Shown here: positions 8,371-16,674 of the stretch, in pieces
How positions within the stretch are numbered: the stretch's first letter is position 1
Layout: each line of letters opens with the position of its first letter
Position numbers and translations under genes: made by a program
NCBI GenBank assembly: GCA_035267185.1
Contig: DATFLY010000127.1
Coordinates: 1 to 64,000 of the forward strand
From: JAUIBE01 sp035267185
Lineage (GTDB): Bacteria > Pseudomonadota > Gammaproteobacteria > Xanthomonadales > SZUA-36
Length of the DNA stretch: 64,000 bases
Direction: 5' to 3'
The notes under the pieces: generated by a model
Seen by the model: only the letters and a program-made list of their open reading frames with translations
Database searches by the model: none
Told to the model about the DNA's origin: nothing

Positions 8371-9372
8371 TTAACCAATTCTGACAACGGTCCGGCCCAG
8401 TGAACGACCTTCCATCATGGTTTTGAACACGGAATCCATCTGATCCAGTGAAACCTCCTTATTGCAGATTTCCCCGAGGTGAGTAGGTTTCCACTCGTTT
8501 GCCAGTCGGTCCCACAGGAGTTTGCGAATTTCATAAGGGGTGTTGTTGGAGCTGATGCCGAGCAGGCTGACACCCCTTAGAATAAAAGGAAACACGGTGG
8601 TATTGAGCCCAATTCCTCCCGCCATTCCACAACTGGCGATGTTTCCCCACAGGTCAATCACTCGAGTAATGCCTGCCAGCATGTCGCCGCCGACATTGTC
8701 GATACAGCCAGCCCAGCGTGACTTTTCGAGTGGATTTTGTCCCCAGTGAAGATCATGACGTGAGATGCACTGTCGGGCGCCGAGTTTTTCCAGCCACTCA
8801 AAGTGTTCCGCCTTTCCCGTGATGGCGTGGGCTTCATACCCGGCCCTGGTCAGAAGGTCGATGGCAATGCTGCCAACACCTCCGGTGGCGCCAGTGACGA
8901 CAATCGGGCCTTTTTCCGGGGTCTGGCCGTTCGCTTCCATCCGATACAGGCACAAGGCTGCAGTGAATCCTGCGGTCCCCAGCGCCATCGCTTCACGCGT
9001 GGTCAGGCCATTGGGCAGAGGAACAACTGATTCTGACCGTAAACGGAGATATTCCGTGTATCCACCATCGAATTCTTCAGATAGCTGGCAGCCGGTTGCG
9101 ACAACCCGGTGACCTGCCTCAAAGCGCTCATCGTCAGATTCGACAACGGTACCTGCCACATCGATGCCTCCGGTGAGCGGATAATTTTTGACAATGCGGC
9201 CTTTTCCTGTTGCGGCCAGTGCATCCTTGTAATTGATACTTGACCATTCAACCTGGATAGTAACCTGGCCTTCGCTCAGGTCATCCAGTGAAATTTCATC
9301 GATTCCGGACCGGTAACCCTTCTCATCATTGTGTATGCGAAAAGCTCTGAATATTTCTGGCACTTCGCTCAT
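8371..9372 (-). CDS. acuI: AcuI/YhdH-family NADPH-dependent acrylyl-CoA reductase-like oxidoreductase
   Basis: A 333-aa zinc-free medium-chain dehydrogenase/reductase of the YhdH/AcuI family, whose characterised members reduce acryloyl-CoA to propionyl-CoA with NADPH. It has the family core INYKDALAATGKGRIVKNYPLTGGIDVAGTV, a nucleotide-binding loop VVTGATGGVGSIAIDLL and the CGMAGG / FPFILRGVSLLGI segments. The start ATG lies 5 bp after the lpdA stop, so the gene is likely the last member of the sucA-sucB-lpdA transcript. Acrylyl-CoA can come from propionate or dimethylsulfoniopropionate metabolism, but nothing nearby shows which. Confidence 0.87.
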   Translation of the reverse strand: MSEVPEIFRAFRIHNDEKGYRSGIDEISLDDLSEGQVTIQVEWSSINYKDALAATGKGRIVKNYPLTGGIDVAGTVVESDDERFEAGHRVVATGCQLSEEFDGGYTEYLRLRSESVVPLPNGLTTREAMALGTAGFTAALCLYRMEANGQTPEKGPIVVTGATGGVGSIAIDLLTRAGYEAHAITGKAEHFEWLEKLGARQCISRHDLHWGQNPLEKSRWAGCIDNVGGDMLAGITRVIDLWGNIASCGMAGGIGLNTTVFPFILRGVSLLGISSNNTPYEIRKLLWDRLANEWKPTHLGEICNKEVSLDQMDSVFKTMMEGRSLGRTVVRIG

Positions 9373-9377
9373 TTGAC

Positions 9378-10805
9378 TCAGTTACCCCTGTGGATCGCGC
9401 GTCCGTCCACATGCAATGCTGCCTCGTGCACGGCTTCTGACAACGTCGGATGTGCGTGAACAATCCGGGCAAGGTCTTCACTGGCACCCTGGAACTCCAT
9501 GGTCACCACGCACTCAGCAATCAGTTCTGATGCATTGGCGCCAAAGATATGGACGCCGAGGATCTCATCGGTTTCTTCATCGGCAAGCATCTTGACCAGA
9601 CCCGCTGAGGTTCCTCCGCCAAGTGCCCGGCCATTGGCGGCAAATGGAAATGAACCGGTGCGATAGGCGATGCCCTCATCCTTTAACTGTGCCTCGGTCT
9701 TGCCCACCCAGGCAATTTCCGGATCGGTATAAAGAACCCAGGGTACGGTGTCGAAATGAATATGCGCGGATTTACCGGCAATCAGCTCAGCGACGGCCAC
9801 GCCTTCTTCGGAGGCCTTGTGCGCCAGCATCGGTCCGCGAACACAATCGCCGATGGCCCAAACGCCCGAAACATTGGTGTGAGAGTTTTCGTCTACCTTG
9901 ATCTGACCGTTGTCGAGAAGTTCAACGCCGGCATCGTCACCCAATAGCCCCTCGGTGTAGGCTTTGCGACCCACACAAACCAGCAGCTTGTCAAAAGTCA
10001 GCTGGCTTTCACCGTTCTTGTCTTCGACCACCACGACAACTTCGTCACCCACCACGTTTGCGCTTTTAACCAGCGTTCCCAGGCGAATATCGAGGCCCTG
10101 TTTTCCGAACTCGCGCGCTGCCTGTCTTGAAATGTCCTGGTCAGCCGCTACAAGGAAGCTGTCGAGTGCCTCCAGCAGGATCACCTCGGAGCCAAGCCTG
10201 TTCCAGACCGAACCAAGCTCCAGCCCAATAACGCCTGCGCCGATGACACCCAGGCGCTTGGGGACCTCGGTCAGGTCGAGTGCACCTTCGTTGTCAATGA
10301 TGTGCTTTCCGTCAAATTCGACATTGGGAATGGCAATAGGAACCGAACCTGAAGCGAGAATCACGTTGTCAGCGGTGAGTTCCTGGGTTTCACCTGAATC
10401 GACAGGCGTCACTGTCACCTTGCGGTCGGCGCCAAGGGTGCCGGTTCCGTGAAAGTAAGTGATCTTGTTTGCCTTAAACAGCTGGCTTACACCACCAGTC
10501 AGCTTTTTGACCACGCCATCCTTTCGGGAAATCATTTTTTCGATGTCCATGGATGGGTTTGAAACACTGATACCGTGATCGGCATAATCATGCTGAATAT
10601 GGTGAAAATGCTTGCTTGAATCCAGCAACGCCTTGGATGGGATGCAGCCAACATTCAGGCAGGTTCCACCTGGAGCCGGCTTGCCATCCTTGCCGGTAAA
10701 TTTATCAATACAGGCTGTTTTCAGGCCAAGTTGTGCGGCCCTGATGGCGGCCACGTAGCCACCAGGCCCGCCACCAATCACAACCAGATCATATTTCTCA
10801 GACAT
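9378..10805 (-). CDS. lpdA: Dihydrolipoyl dehydrogenase
   Basis: The 475-aa FAD-dependent E3 component that reoxidises dihydrolipoyl groups of the 2-oxoglutarate (and other 2-oxo acid) dehydrogenase complexes with NAD. The FAD-binding GGGPGGYVAAIRAAQLG, the redox-active disulfide GGTCLNVGCIPSKALLD, the NAD-binding VIGAGVIGLELGSVW and the C-terminal catalytic His-Glu pair HAHPTLSEAVHEAAL are all present. It is the third gene of sucA-sucB-lpdA, 27 bp after sucB, with GGAG before the start. Confidence 0.97.
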   Translation of the reverse strand: MSEKYDLVVIGGGPGGYVAAIRAAQLGLKTACIDKFTGKDGKPAPGGTCLNVGCIPSKALLDSSKHFHHIQHDYADHGISVSNPSMDIEKMISRKDGVVKKLTGGVSQLFKANKITYFHGTGTLGADRKVTVTPVDSGETQELTADNVILASGSVPIAIPNVEFDGKHIIDNEGALDLTEVPKRLGVIGAGVIGLELGSVWNRLGSEVILLEALDSFLVAADQDISRQAAREFGKQGLDIRLGTLVKSANVVGDEVVVVVEDKNGESQLTFDKLLVCVGRKAYTEGLLGDDAGVELLDNGQIKVDENSHTNVSGVWAIGDCVRGPMLAHKASEEGVAVAELIAGKSAHIHFDTVPWVLYTDPEIAWVGKTEAQLKDEGIAYRTGSFPFAANGRALGGGTSAGLVKMLADEETDEILGVHIFGANASELIAECVVTMEFQGASEDLARIVHAHPTLSEAVHEAALHVDGRAIHRGN

Positions 10806-10832
10806 TTAATCTAACTCCATTTAATTTTGTTG

Positions 10833-12062
10833 CTAGAGCCCAAGCAGGAGGCGCGATGGGTCTTCCAGCGCATCTTTTAACGCAACCAGGAATAAAACTG
10901 CTTCACGACCATCGATAATTCGGTGATCGTAGCTGATTGCGGTATACATCATTGGTCTTGCGACAATTTCACCATCCACAACAACAGGACGTTCCTTGAT
11001 GTTGTGCATGCCCAGGATGGCGCTTTGTGGCGGGTTGATAAGCGGTGTTGAAATCAGCGAGCCAAACACGCCGCCATTGGTGATGGTGAATGTGCCGCCC
11101 TGAAGGTCTTCAAGCGCAATTTTTCCATCCCTGGCCAGTCCTGCAAAGTGACGAATGGCGAGTTCAATTTCTGCCAGGCTCATATTCTCCGCATTTCGCA
11201 AAATCGGAACCATCAAACCTCGTTCGGTGGAGACTGCAATCCCGATATCCTGGTATCCGTGATAAATAATTTCGTCACCCTCGACTGACGCATTGACGAT
11301 CGGATACTTGCGCAGCGCATCGCAACAGGCTTTAACAAAAAATGACATGAAGCCGAGCTTCACACCGTGTTTTGCGGTGAATTCTTCCTGGTGCCTCTTG
11401 CGCAGTTCCATCACGGCTTTTAGGTCGACCTCGTTAAAGGACGTCAGGATCGCCGCGGTGTTCTGGGCTTCCTTGAGCCGTGCAGAAATGCGACTGCGCA
11501 GCCGGGTCATCTTGACTCGCTCTTCAGTTCGGGAACCCGCTCCTTTCAGAAACTGAAGAACATCGCCTTTCGTGACGCGACCGCCCCGGCCAGTACCCGG
11601 GACTTTCCCGGGATCAACATCTTCTTCTTCGGCAAGCCGGCGGGCTGACGGACTCAAAGATGATTTTTCAGTGCCCTTGTCTTTGGCCGCTTCAGTTTTT
11701 GTTTCAGTGGCCCTGGTATCAGAGGATTGTTTTGCAGAATCATCCGGCTTTGGCGTCTCTTCAGAACCGACCTTCTCGTCAGTCTCATCACTATCAGACT
11801 CAGGTTCTTCGACCATGCCTTCCTCAAGAGATACCAGAACCTGCCCGCTTGTGACTGTTTCGCCTTCCTGTGCCTGCAGCTCACCCAGGGTCCCATCGAT
11901 CGGGGAGGGGACTTCGAGCACAACCTTGTCCGTTTCAAGGTCAACCAGGTTTTCATCCCGGCGTACGCTTTCGCCGGGTTTTTTGTGCCAGGCAGCAACC
12001 ACTGCGTCTTCAACCGATTCCGGTAAAACCGGGACTTTCACCTCTTTGCTCATGCCTGCCAT
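10833..12062 (-). CDS. sucB: 2-oxoglutarate dehydrogenase E2, dihydrolipoyl succinyltransferase
   Basis: The 409-aa E2 core of the 2-oxoglutarate dehydrogenase complex, transferring the succinyl group from lipoamide to CoA. Domains in order: a lipoyl domain with the lipoylated lysine in DLETDKVVLEVPSP, a long acidic Glu/Asp/Ser/Thr-rich linker (about residues 85-140), a peripheral subunit-binding domain (SPSARRLAEEEDVDPGKVPGTGRGGRVTKGD) and the acyltransferase domain ending with the catalytic SYDHRIIDGREAV. The start is uncertain by three codons: ATG at 12062 is 3 nt from AGGAG, ATG at 12053 is 12 nt away. It lies between sucA and lpdA. Confidence 0.96.
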   Translation of the reverse strand: MAGMSKEVKVPVLPESVEDAVVAAWHKKPGESVRRDENLVDLETDKVVLEVPSPIDGTLGELQAQEGETVTSGQVLVSLEEGMVEEPESDSDETDEKVGSEETPKPDDSAKQSSDTRATETKTEAAKDKGTEKSSLSPSARRLAEEEDVDPGKVPGTGRGGRVTKGDVLQFLKGAGSRTEERVKMTRLRSRISARLKEAQNTAAILTSFNEVDLKAVMELRKRHQEEFTAKHGVKLGFMSFFVKACCDALRKYPIVNASVEGDEIIYHGYQDIGIAVSTERGLMVPILRNAENMSLAEIELAIRHFAGLARDGKIALEDLQGGTFTITNGGVFGSLISTPLINPPQSAILGMHNIKERPVVVDGEIVARPMMYTAISYDHRIIDGREAVLFLVALKDALEDPSRLLLGL

Positions 12063-12105
12063 TTACTCCTGGATTTCAAATTCCAATTAAGGGTCATTGG
12101 GCTGT

Positions 12106-14931
12106 TCACTGTTTTTGTCCGGCACCAGTGGTGAGTGCTTCCTCAACAAGGCGCTTTTGTTCTTCAATGTGCATGGAAAAACTGCCAGCGGCCGGTGAGG
12201 CAGAACTTGCTCTGCCCGCGTAAAAAAGTGTCTGATTGTCCTGCAGGCATTCTTCGAAATGGTGCTTTGAGCAATACCACGCACCCTGGTTTTGTGGTTC
12301 TTCCTGGCACCAGGTCAGCTCGTTCGCATCAGGATAATTTCTGAGTACCGCATTGACATCATCTGCGGGAAATGGGTAAAGCTGTTCGATACGGACCAAC
12401 GCCACATTTTCAATGGACTCTTCCTGCCTGACCTTATCGAGGTCATAAAAGACCTTTCCTGAGCAGAGCACCACTCGCTTAGCGGAAGATGATTCCTTCA
12501 CGCTGACATCGTCGATGACAGTTTTGAATGAGCCCGTAGTCAAAGAATCAAGTGTTGAAGTAGACGCTTTGCTGCGCAGAAGACTCTTGGGTGTCATGAC
12601 CACCAAAGGCTTGCGATAGTCGCGTTTCAACTGGCGTCTCAGCATGTGGAACATCTGGGCCGGCGTGGTTGGAATGCAAACCTGGATGTTGTTGAACGAG
12701 CAAAGTTGCAGGAATCGCTCAAGACGTGCGCTGGAATGTTCCGGGCCCTGTCCCTCATAACCGTGTGGCAGGAACATAACGAGGCCACACAGACGGCCCC
12801 ATTTCGCCTCACCTGAGGTGATGAACTGATCAATCACAACCTGTGCACCATTGACGAAATCGCCAAACTGCGCTTCCCAGATCACCAGCTTTTCGGGTTC
12901 CGAGCAGGCGTATCCGTACTCGAAGCCGAGCACAGCCTCTTCAGACAGCAAGGAGTCAATAATTGCCACGTTTACGTCTGGATTGAGGTGCGTCAGCGGA
13001 ATATATTCTTCGGCAGTTTCCTGGTTGTGGCAAACCGCATGGCGGTGAAAAAAGGTGCCGCGACCTGAATCCTGCCCGACCAGTCGAAGACCATGCCCCT
13101 CGTTAATGAGACTGGCGTAGGCAAGGGTTTCAGCGTATCCCCAGTCCAGTGGTAATTCGCCGGCTGTCATTTTTCTGCGATCTTCATATATTTTTTCCAC
13201 CCGCGGATGAAGCTTGTAACCGTCAGGCAGGGTGGTTACCCTGGTGGCAAGTGATTCGAGCAATTCTGCCGGCAGAGTTGTATCAGTTTTTGCAGACCAG
13301 ATTGTGTCCCTGAAGCGCGACCAGTCCTGGCTGTATTCTCTTTGCACTTTGCCTGTTTCGATGACATCCGGTGCGACCTGTTTACCCTGGTCAAGACGAT
13401 CGCGATAGTCATCAATAATCTGGCTGACGTCGCTTTGACCAAGCACGTTTTCAGACACAAGCCTGTCGGCGTAGAGCTGCGCAGTAGACTTCAGGTCCCT
13501 GATGATCTGGTACATCACAGGTTGTGTTGCCGCGGGTTCGTCAGCCTCGTTGTGGCCATGACGTCGGTAACAGATCAGGTCAATCACAACATCTCTCTTG
13601 AACTTCTTGCGAAAGTCACAGGCAATTTCCATGACGTGCATCACCGCTTCCGGGTCATCTGCATTGACATGAAAAATCGGGGCATGAACCATCTTGGCTA
13701 TGGTTGTGCAATACATGGTTGAGCGTGCATCGCGCGGCATGACAGTGAAGCCGAGCTGGTTGTTCACCACCACGTGTAATGTGCCACCAACTGCAAATCC
13801 TGGAACTTCAGACATCTGGAAAAGCTCCATCACGACGCCCTGTCCGGCAAATGCTGCATCGCCATGAACCAGGATTGGCATGACTGCATCATTGCCCAGG
13901 TCGATACGCCTGTCCTGCCTGGCGCGTGCAGAGCCAACCACCACCGGATCCACAATTTCCAGGTGTGACGGGTTGAAAGCCAGTGCCACATGAACCTGTC
14001 CGTTTTCTAGCCTGATGTCTGAGGAATATCCAAGGTGATATTTCACATCACCGGTGTAGCCGGGATCATGTGATTTTTGCTTGCCTTCGAACTCGTCGAA
14101 CAGCACGGAGGGTGATTTGCCAAGCACGTTCACCAGGACATTCAACCGCCCCCGATGCGCCATACCAACGACGACCTCGTGGATTCCCTGGTTGCCGGCA
14201 TGGCGAATCGCCTGGTTGAGAAGCGGAATCAGGCTGTCGCCACCTTCAAGTGAGAAACGCTTTTGACCCACGTAACGGGTATGCAAATAGCGTTCTATTC
14301 CTTCAGCAGCGAGTAGCTGCCTGAGAATTTCTTTTTTCGCTTCGTCTGTGGGAGAGTACTCGCCCTTGCTGCCTTCAAGTCGCTCCTGCAGCCACCTGCG
14401 TTTGTCCGTATCGACAATGTGCATGTATTCGACACCGATATTCCCACAGTAAACATTCCGGCAAAGGTCAATGATATCCCTGAGCTTCATTCGCTTGGGG
14501 GCCGCCAAAGACCCGGTGTCGAACTCGAGGTCAAGATCAGCCTCGGTCAGGTCATGGGTCTGCAGGTCAAGATCCGGAACTGGTGAATGGTGAGGTCGGC
14601 CCAGCGGGTCGAGGTTTGAATTTTCATGCCCACGCACCCGGTACGCATTGATCAGCTTGAGAACACCGGCCTGTTTGTGATCTGCAACCTTCGTGTCAGT
14701 GGCCAGGGTGGACAATTTGCCCAGCGCTTCAAAGCGCGCTTCAACGGCCAGCCGTCCCGATTCAGACTCAGCCTCCCCGGACCCGTTGTGCATGTCCCGA
14801 AATACTTTTGCCCACTGTTGAGGCACTGCTTCCGGGTCAGAAAGCCAGGTTTCGTAATAGCTCTCAATGTACGGCGCATTGCTGCCATACAAATGGGAAG
14901 ATTCATAAAGTTGTTTAAGACTCTGACTCAA
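12106..14931 (-). CDS. sucA: 2-oxoglutarate dehydrogenase E1 component
   Basis: The thiamine-diphosphate-dependent E1 of the 2-oxoglutarate dehydrogenase complex, decarboxylating 2-oxoglutarate and passing succinyl to SucB. Visible motifs include EGIERYLHTRYVGQKRFSLEGG, the GMAHRGRLNVLVN substrate region, the ThDP fold GDAAFAGQGVVME, ICYRRHGHNEADEP and the C-terminal CQEEPQNQGAW. I place the start at TTG 14931, giving 941 aa: it has AGGA 7 nt upstream and yields MSQSLKQLYESSHLYGSNAP, the usual family N-terminus. The ATG at 14973 overlaps a perfect TATAAT and lacks a ribosome-binding site. sucB follows 43 bp downstream. Confidence 0.95.
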   Translation of the reverse strand: MSQSLKQLYESSHLYGSNAPYIESYYETWLSDPEAVPQQWAKVFRDMHNGSGEAESESGRLAVEARFEALGKLSTLATDTKVADHKQAGVLKLINAYRVRGHENSNLDPLGRPHHSPVPDLDLQTHDLTEADLDLEFDTGSLAAPKRMKLRDIIDLCRNVYCGNIGVEYMHIVDTDKRRWLQERLEGSKGEYSPTDEAKKEILRQLLAAEGIERYLHTRYVGQKRFSLEGGDSLIPLLNQAIRHAGNQGIHEVVVGMAHRGRLNVLVNVLGKSPSVLFDEFEGKQKSHDPGYTGDVKYHLGYSSDIRLENGQVHVALAFNPSHLEIVDPVVVGSARARQDRRIDLGNDAVMPILVHGDAAFAGQGVVMELFQMSEVPGFAVGGTLHVVVNNQLGFTVMPRDARSTMYCTTIAKMVHAPIFHVNADDPEAVMHVMEIACDFRKKFKRDVVIDLICYRRHGHNEADEPAATQPVMYQIIRDLKSTAQLYADRLVSENVLGQSDVSQIIDDYRDRLDQGKQVAPDVIETGKVQREYSQDWSRFRDTIWSAKTDTTLPAELLESLATRVTTLPDGYKLHPRVEKIYEDRRKMTAGELPLDWGYAETLAYASLINEGHGLRLVGQDSGRGTFFHRHAVCHNQETAEEYIPLTHLNPDVNVAIIDSLLSEEAVLGFEYGYACSEPEKLVIWEAQFGDFVNGAQVVIDQFITSGEAKWGRLCGLVMFLPHGYEGQGPEHSSARLERFLQLCSFNNIQVCIPTTPAQMFHMLRRQLKRDYRKPLVVMTPKSLLRSKASTSTLDSLTTGSFKTVIDDVSVKESSSAKRVVLCSGKVFYDLDKVRQEESIENVALVRIEQLYPFPADDVNAVLRNYPDANELTWCQEEPQNQGAWYCSKHHFEECLQDNQTLFYAGRASSASPAAGSFSMHIEEQKRLVEEALTTGAGQKQ

Positions 14932-14971
14932 AGCTTTTTCCTGGTCTTCACCATGTCCTGTGCGGCCGGAC

Positions 14972-14977
14972 ATTATA
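14972..14977 (-). promoter_or_regulatory. Candidate -10 box of the sucAB-lpdA operon
   Basis: On the minus strand TATAAT reads directly into an in-frame ATG (14973-14971). A start point about 7 nt downstream would leave that ATG out of the mRNA and place the AGGA/TTG start at 14931 some 30 nt into the transcript. No good -35 is seen; AAGCTG or AAAGCT are at the right distances. Confidence 0.4.
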
Positions 14978-15045
14978 ACGTTTCACAAACGTCGCAGCTT
15001 TCATAAATGTGGCAGCAGCCAGGATGGAATCAAGTCGGGGTGGCG

Positions 15046-16422
15046 CTAGTCTTTCCCGAGGGACGACACCAGCTCTGCAGCCAGACCCGTATAGCCTGAT
15101 GGTGACAACGCCAGAAGATTGACTTTCGCTTCACCAGGAATGTCGAGAGACTGAATGAAAGCCTTAAGTCGTTGCTGGTCCATGCCTTTGCCCCGCGTCA
15201 GTTCCTTGAGTTGCTCATAGGCATTTTCCACGCCATAACGTCGCATCACCGTCTGTATCGGCTCAGCCAGTAACTCCCAGCGTTCAGCAAGGTCACGTTC
15301 AATACATTCGGTATCAGGGTCAATCTTGCCCAGGCCTCTTGCCAGAGACGACATTGCGACCATGGTATGTCCGTAGGCAGTGCCGATCACCCTTTGAACA
15401 GTTGAATCGGTCAGGTCACGCTGCCAGCGTGATATTGGCAGTTTTTGGGCAAGGTGATCGAGCAGGGCATTTGATACACCGAAGTTGCCTTCGGCATTTT
15501 CGAAATCGATGGGGTTGACCTTATGCGGCATGGTTGATGATCCGACCTCACCTGCGACGGTACTTTGTCGAAAATAACCCACTGAGATATACGCCCAGAT
15601 ATCCCGGCTCAGGTCGATCAGGATCGTCTGAGCCCGCATTAACGCATGAAACGCTTCAGCCATCCAGTCATGAGGTTCAATCTGAGTTGTGAATTCATTC
15701 CATTTGAGATCGAGAGAATCCACAAATGTCTCGGCAAATGCCGGCCAGTCAATTTCGGGATAAGCGATCACGTGGGCATTGAAATTGCCAACGGCACCAT
15801 TGATTTTGCCGAAAGGCATCATGGCAGCGAGAGATTCTGCCTGACGCTTGAGTCTTCGTTGCACATTGGCCAGTTCCTTACCCAACGTCGTGGGTGAAGC
15901 CGGTTGACCATGGGTACGCGAAAGCATCGCGATATCTGAATATTCCTGGGCCATCGCTCCAAGCGTGTCAGAAACGTTTTCTAATGCCGGCAGTATTACA
16001 TCCCGATGGGCATCACGAAGCATCAGCGCATAGGCCAGATTATTGATGTCCTCGGAGGTGCAGGCAAAGTGGACGAATTCCTGGTGCTTTACCAGTTCGT
16101 CGTTCTCAGCCATTCGCTCCTTAATGTAATACTCCACGGCTTTTACATCGTGATTGGTGGTGGCCTCAAACTCCTTGACCCGTTGTGATGCCTGCAGAGA
16201 ATGATTGTTAGCCAGTTCATTCAGGAACTGATTGGCTGCATCGCTCAGCGGGGGCAACTCCTTTATTCCTGGGTGTGCCGCCAGCGCCTGCAACCAACGC
16301 ACTTCGACCAGGGTTCTGCGTGCAATAAGGCCGTGCTCGCTGAATATTTCGCGCAGACATTGGGTCTTGCCTGAGTAACGGCCGTCAACGCTGGATATCG
16401 CTGTGAGAGGAGTGAGTTCCAT
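15046..16422 (-). CDS. purB: Adenylosuccinate lyase
   Basis: A cytoplasmic enzyme of purine synthesis that splits SAICAR to AICAR and adenylosuccinate to AMP, releasing fumarate. The frame is open to 16455 (GTG), but the family start is the ATG at 16422, giving 458 aa beginning MELTPLTAISSVDGRYSGKT. Superfamily motifs are SRTHGQPASPTTLGKELA and the mobile catalytic loop GSSTMPHKVNPIDFENAEGN. The ribosome-binding site is weak. It is transcribed away from fumC, and the intervening 252 bp hold the second complete copy of the repeat. Fumarate it releases is the substrate of FumC. Confidence 0.96.
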   Translation of the reverse strand: MELTPLTAISSVDGRYSGKTQCLREIFSEHGLIARRTLVEVRWLQALAAHPGIKELPPLSDAANQFLNELANNHSLQASQRVKEFEATTNHDVKAVEYYIKERMAENDELVKHQEFVHFACTSEDINNLAYALMLRDAHRDVILPALENVSDTLGAMAQEYSDIAMLSRTHGQPASPTTLGKELANVQRRLKRQAESLAAMMPFGKINGAVGNFNAHVIAYPEIDWPAFAETFVDSLDLKWNEFTTQIEPHDWMAEAFHALMRAQTILIDLSRDIWAYISVGYFRQSTVAGEVGSSTMPHKVNPIDFENAEGNFGVSNALLDHLAQKLPISRWQRDLTDSTVQRVIGTAYGHTMVAMSSLARGLGKIDPDTECIERDLAERWELLAEPIQTVMRRYGVENAYEQLKELTRGKGMDQQRLKAFIQSLDIPGEAKVNLLALSPSGYTGLAAELVSSLGKD

Positions 16423-16473
16423 GAGTTTGCCGAAAGACTGAATGAACAGCATCACATTTTACACGCTGCGCAA

Positions 16474-16585
16474 GGCTTTGGGTGGGATATATGCTTTCAA
16501 AACCGTATGATTCAGGGATGAATCATCCGAGCCTGCAGGGATGTATTAATGGCGTGTTTTTAAAGCATATATCCCACCCAAAGCC
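16474..16585 (+). repeat. Long inverted repeat enclosing the conserved core, copy B
   Basis: Left arm 16474-16502 and right arm 16557-16585 are 29-bp inverted repeats with a single mismatch (arm sequence GGCTTTGGGTGGGATATATG and onward). The 54-nt interior (16503-16556) contains the mini-palindrome ATGATTC-AGGGAT-GAATCAT, then CCGAGC, then GCAGGGATGTATT. This interior matches the interior of copy A at 211-262 (minus strand) with roughly nine differences, while the arms of A and B are unrelated. It lies between the divergent purB and fumC genes. Confidence 0.85.
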
Positions 16586-16634
16586 GGGGCTTCCTGAATG
16601 GCTATGCAATAGAAATCGGGGGTCATTGCCCACA

Positions 16635-16640
16635 TATAAT
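16635..16640 (+). promoter_or_regulatory. Candidate -10 box for fumC
   Basis: A perfect TATAAT 34 bp upstream of the fumC start and 49 bp after the inverted repeat ends. The -35 region is poor. The fumC ribosome-binding site GGGAG follows at about 16664-16668. Confidence 0.4.
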
Positions 16641-16674
16641 CCGGATGGGGATGAAACAATAATGGGAGCAAAAA

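Noticed and set aside
11572..12090. 172-aa serine-rich open frame opposite sucB
   Set aside because: The serine runs mirror the Glu/Asp-rich SucB linker codons; no independent evidence of a gene.
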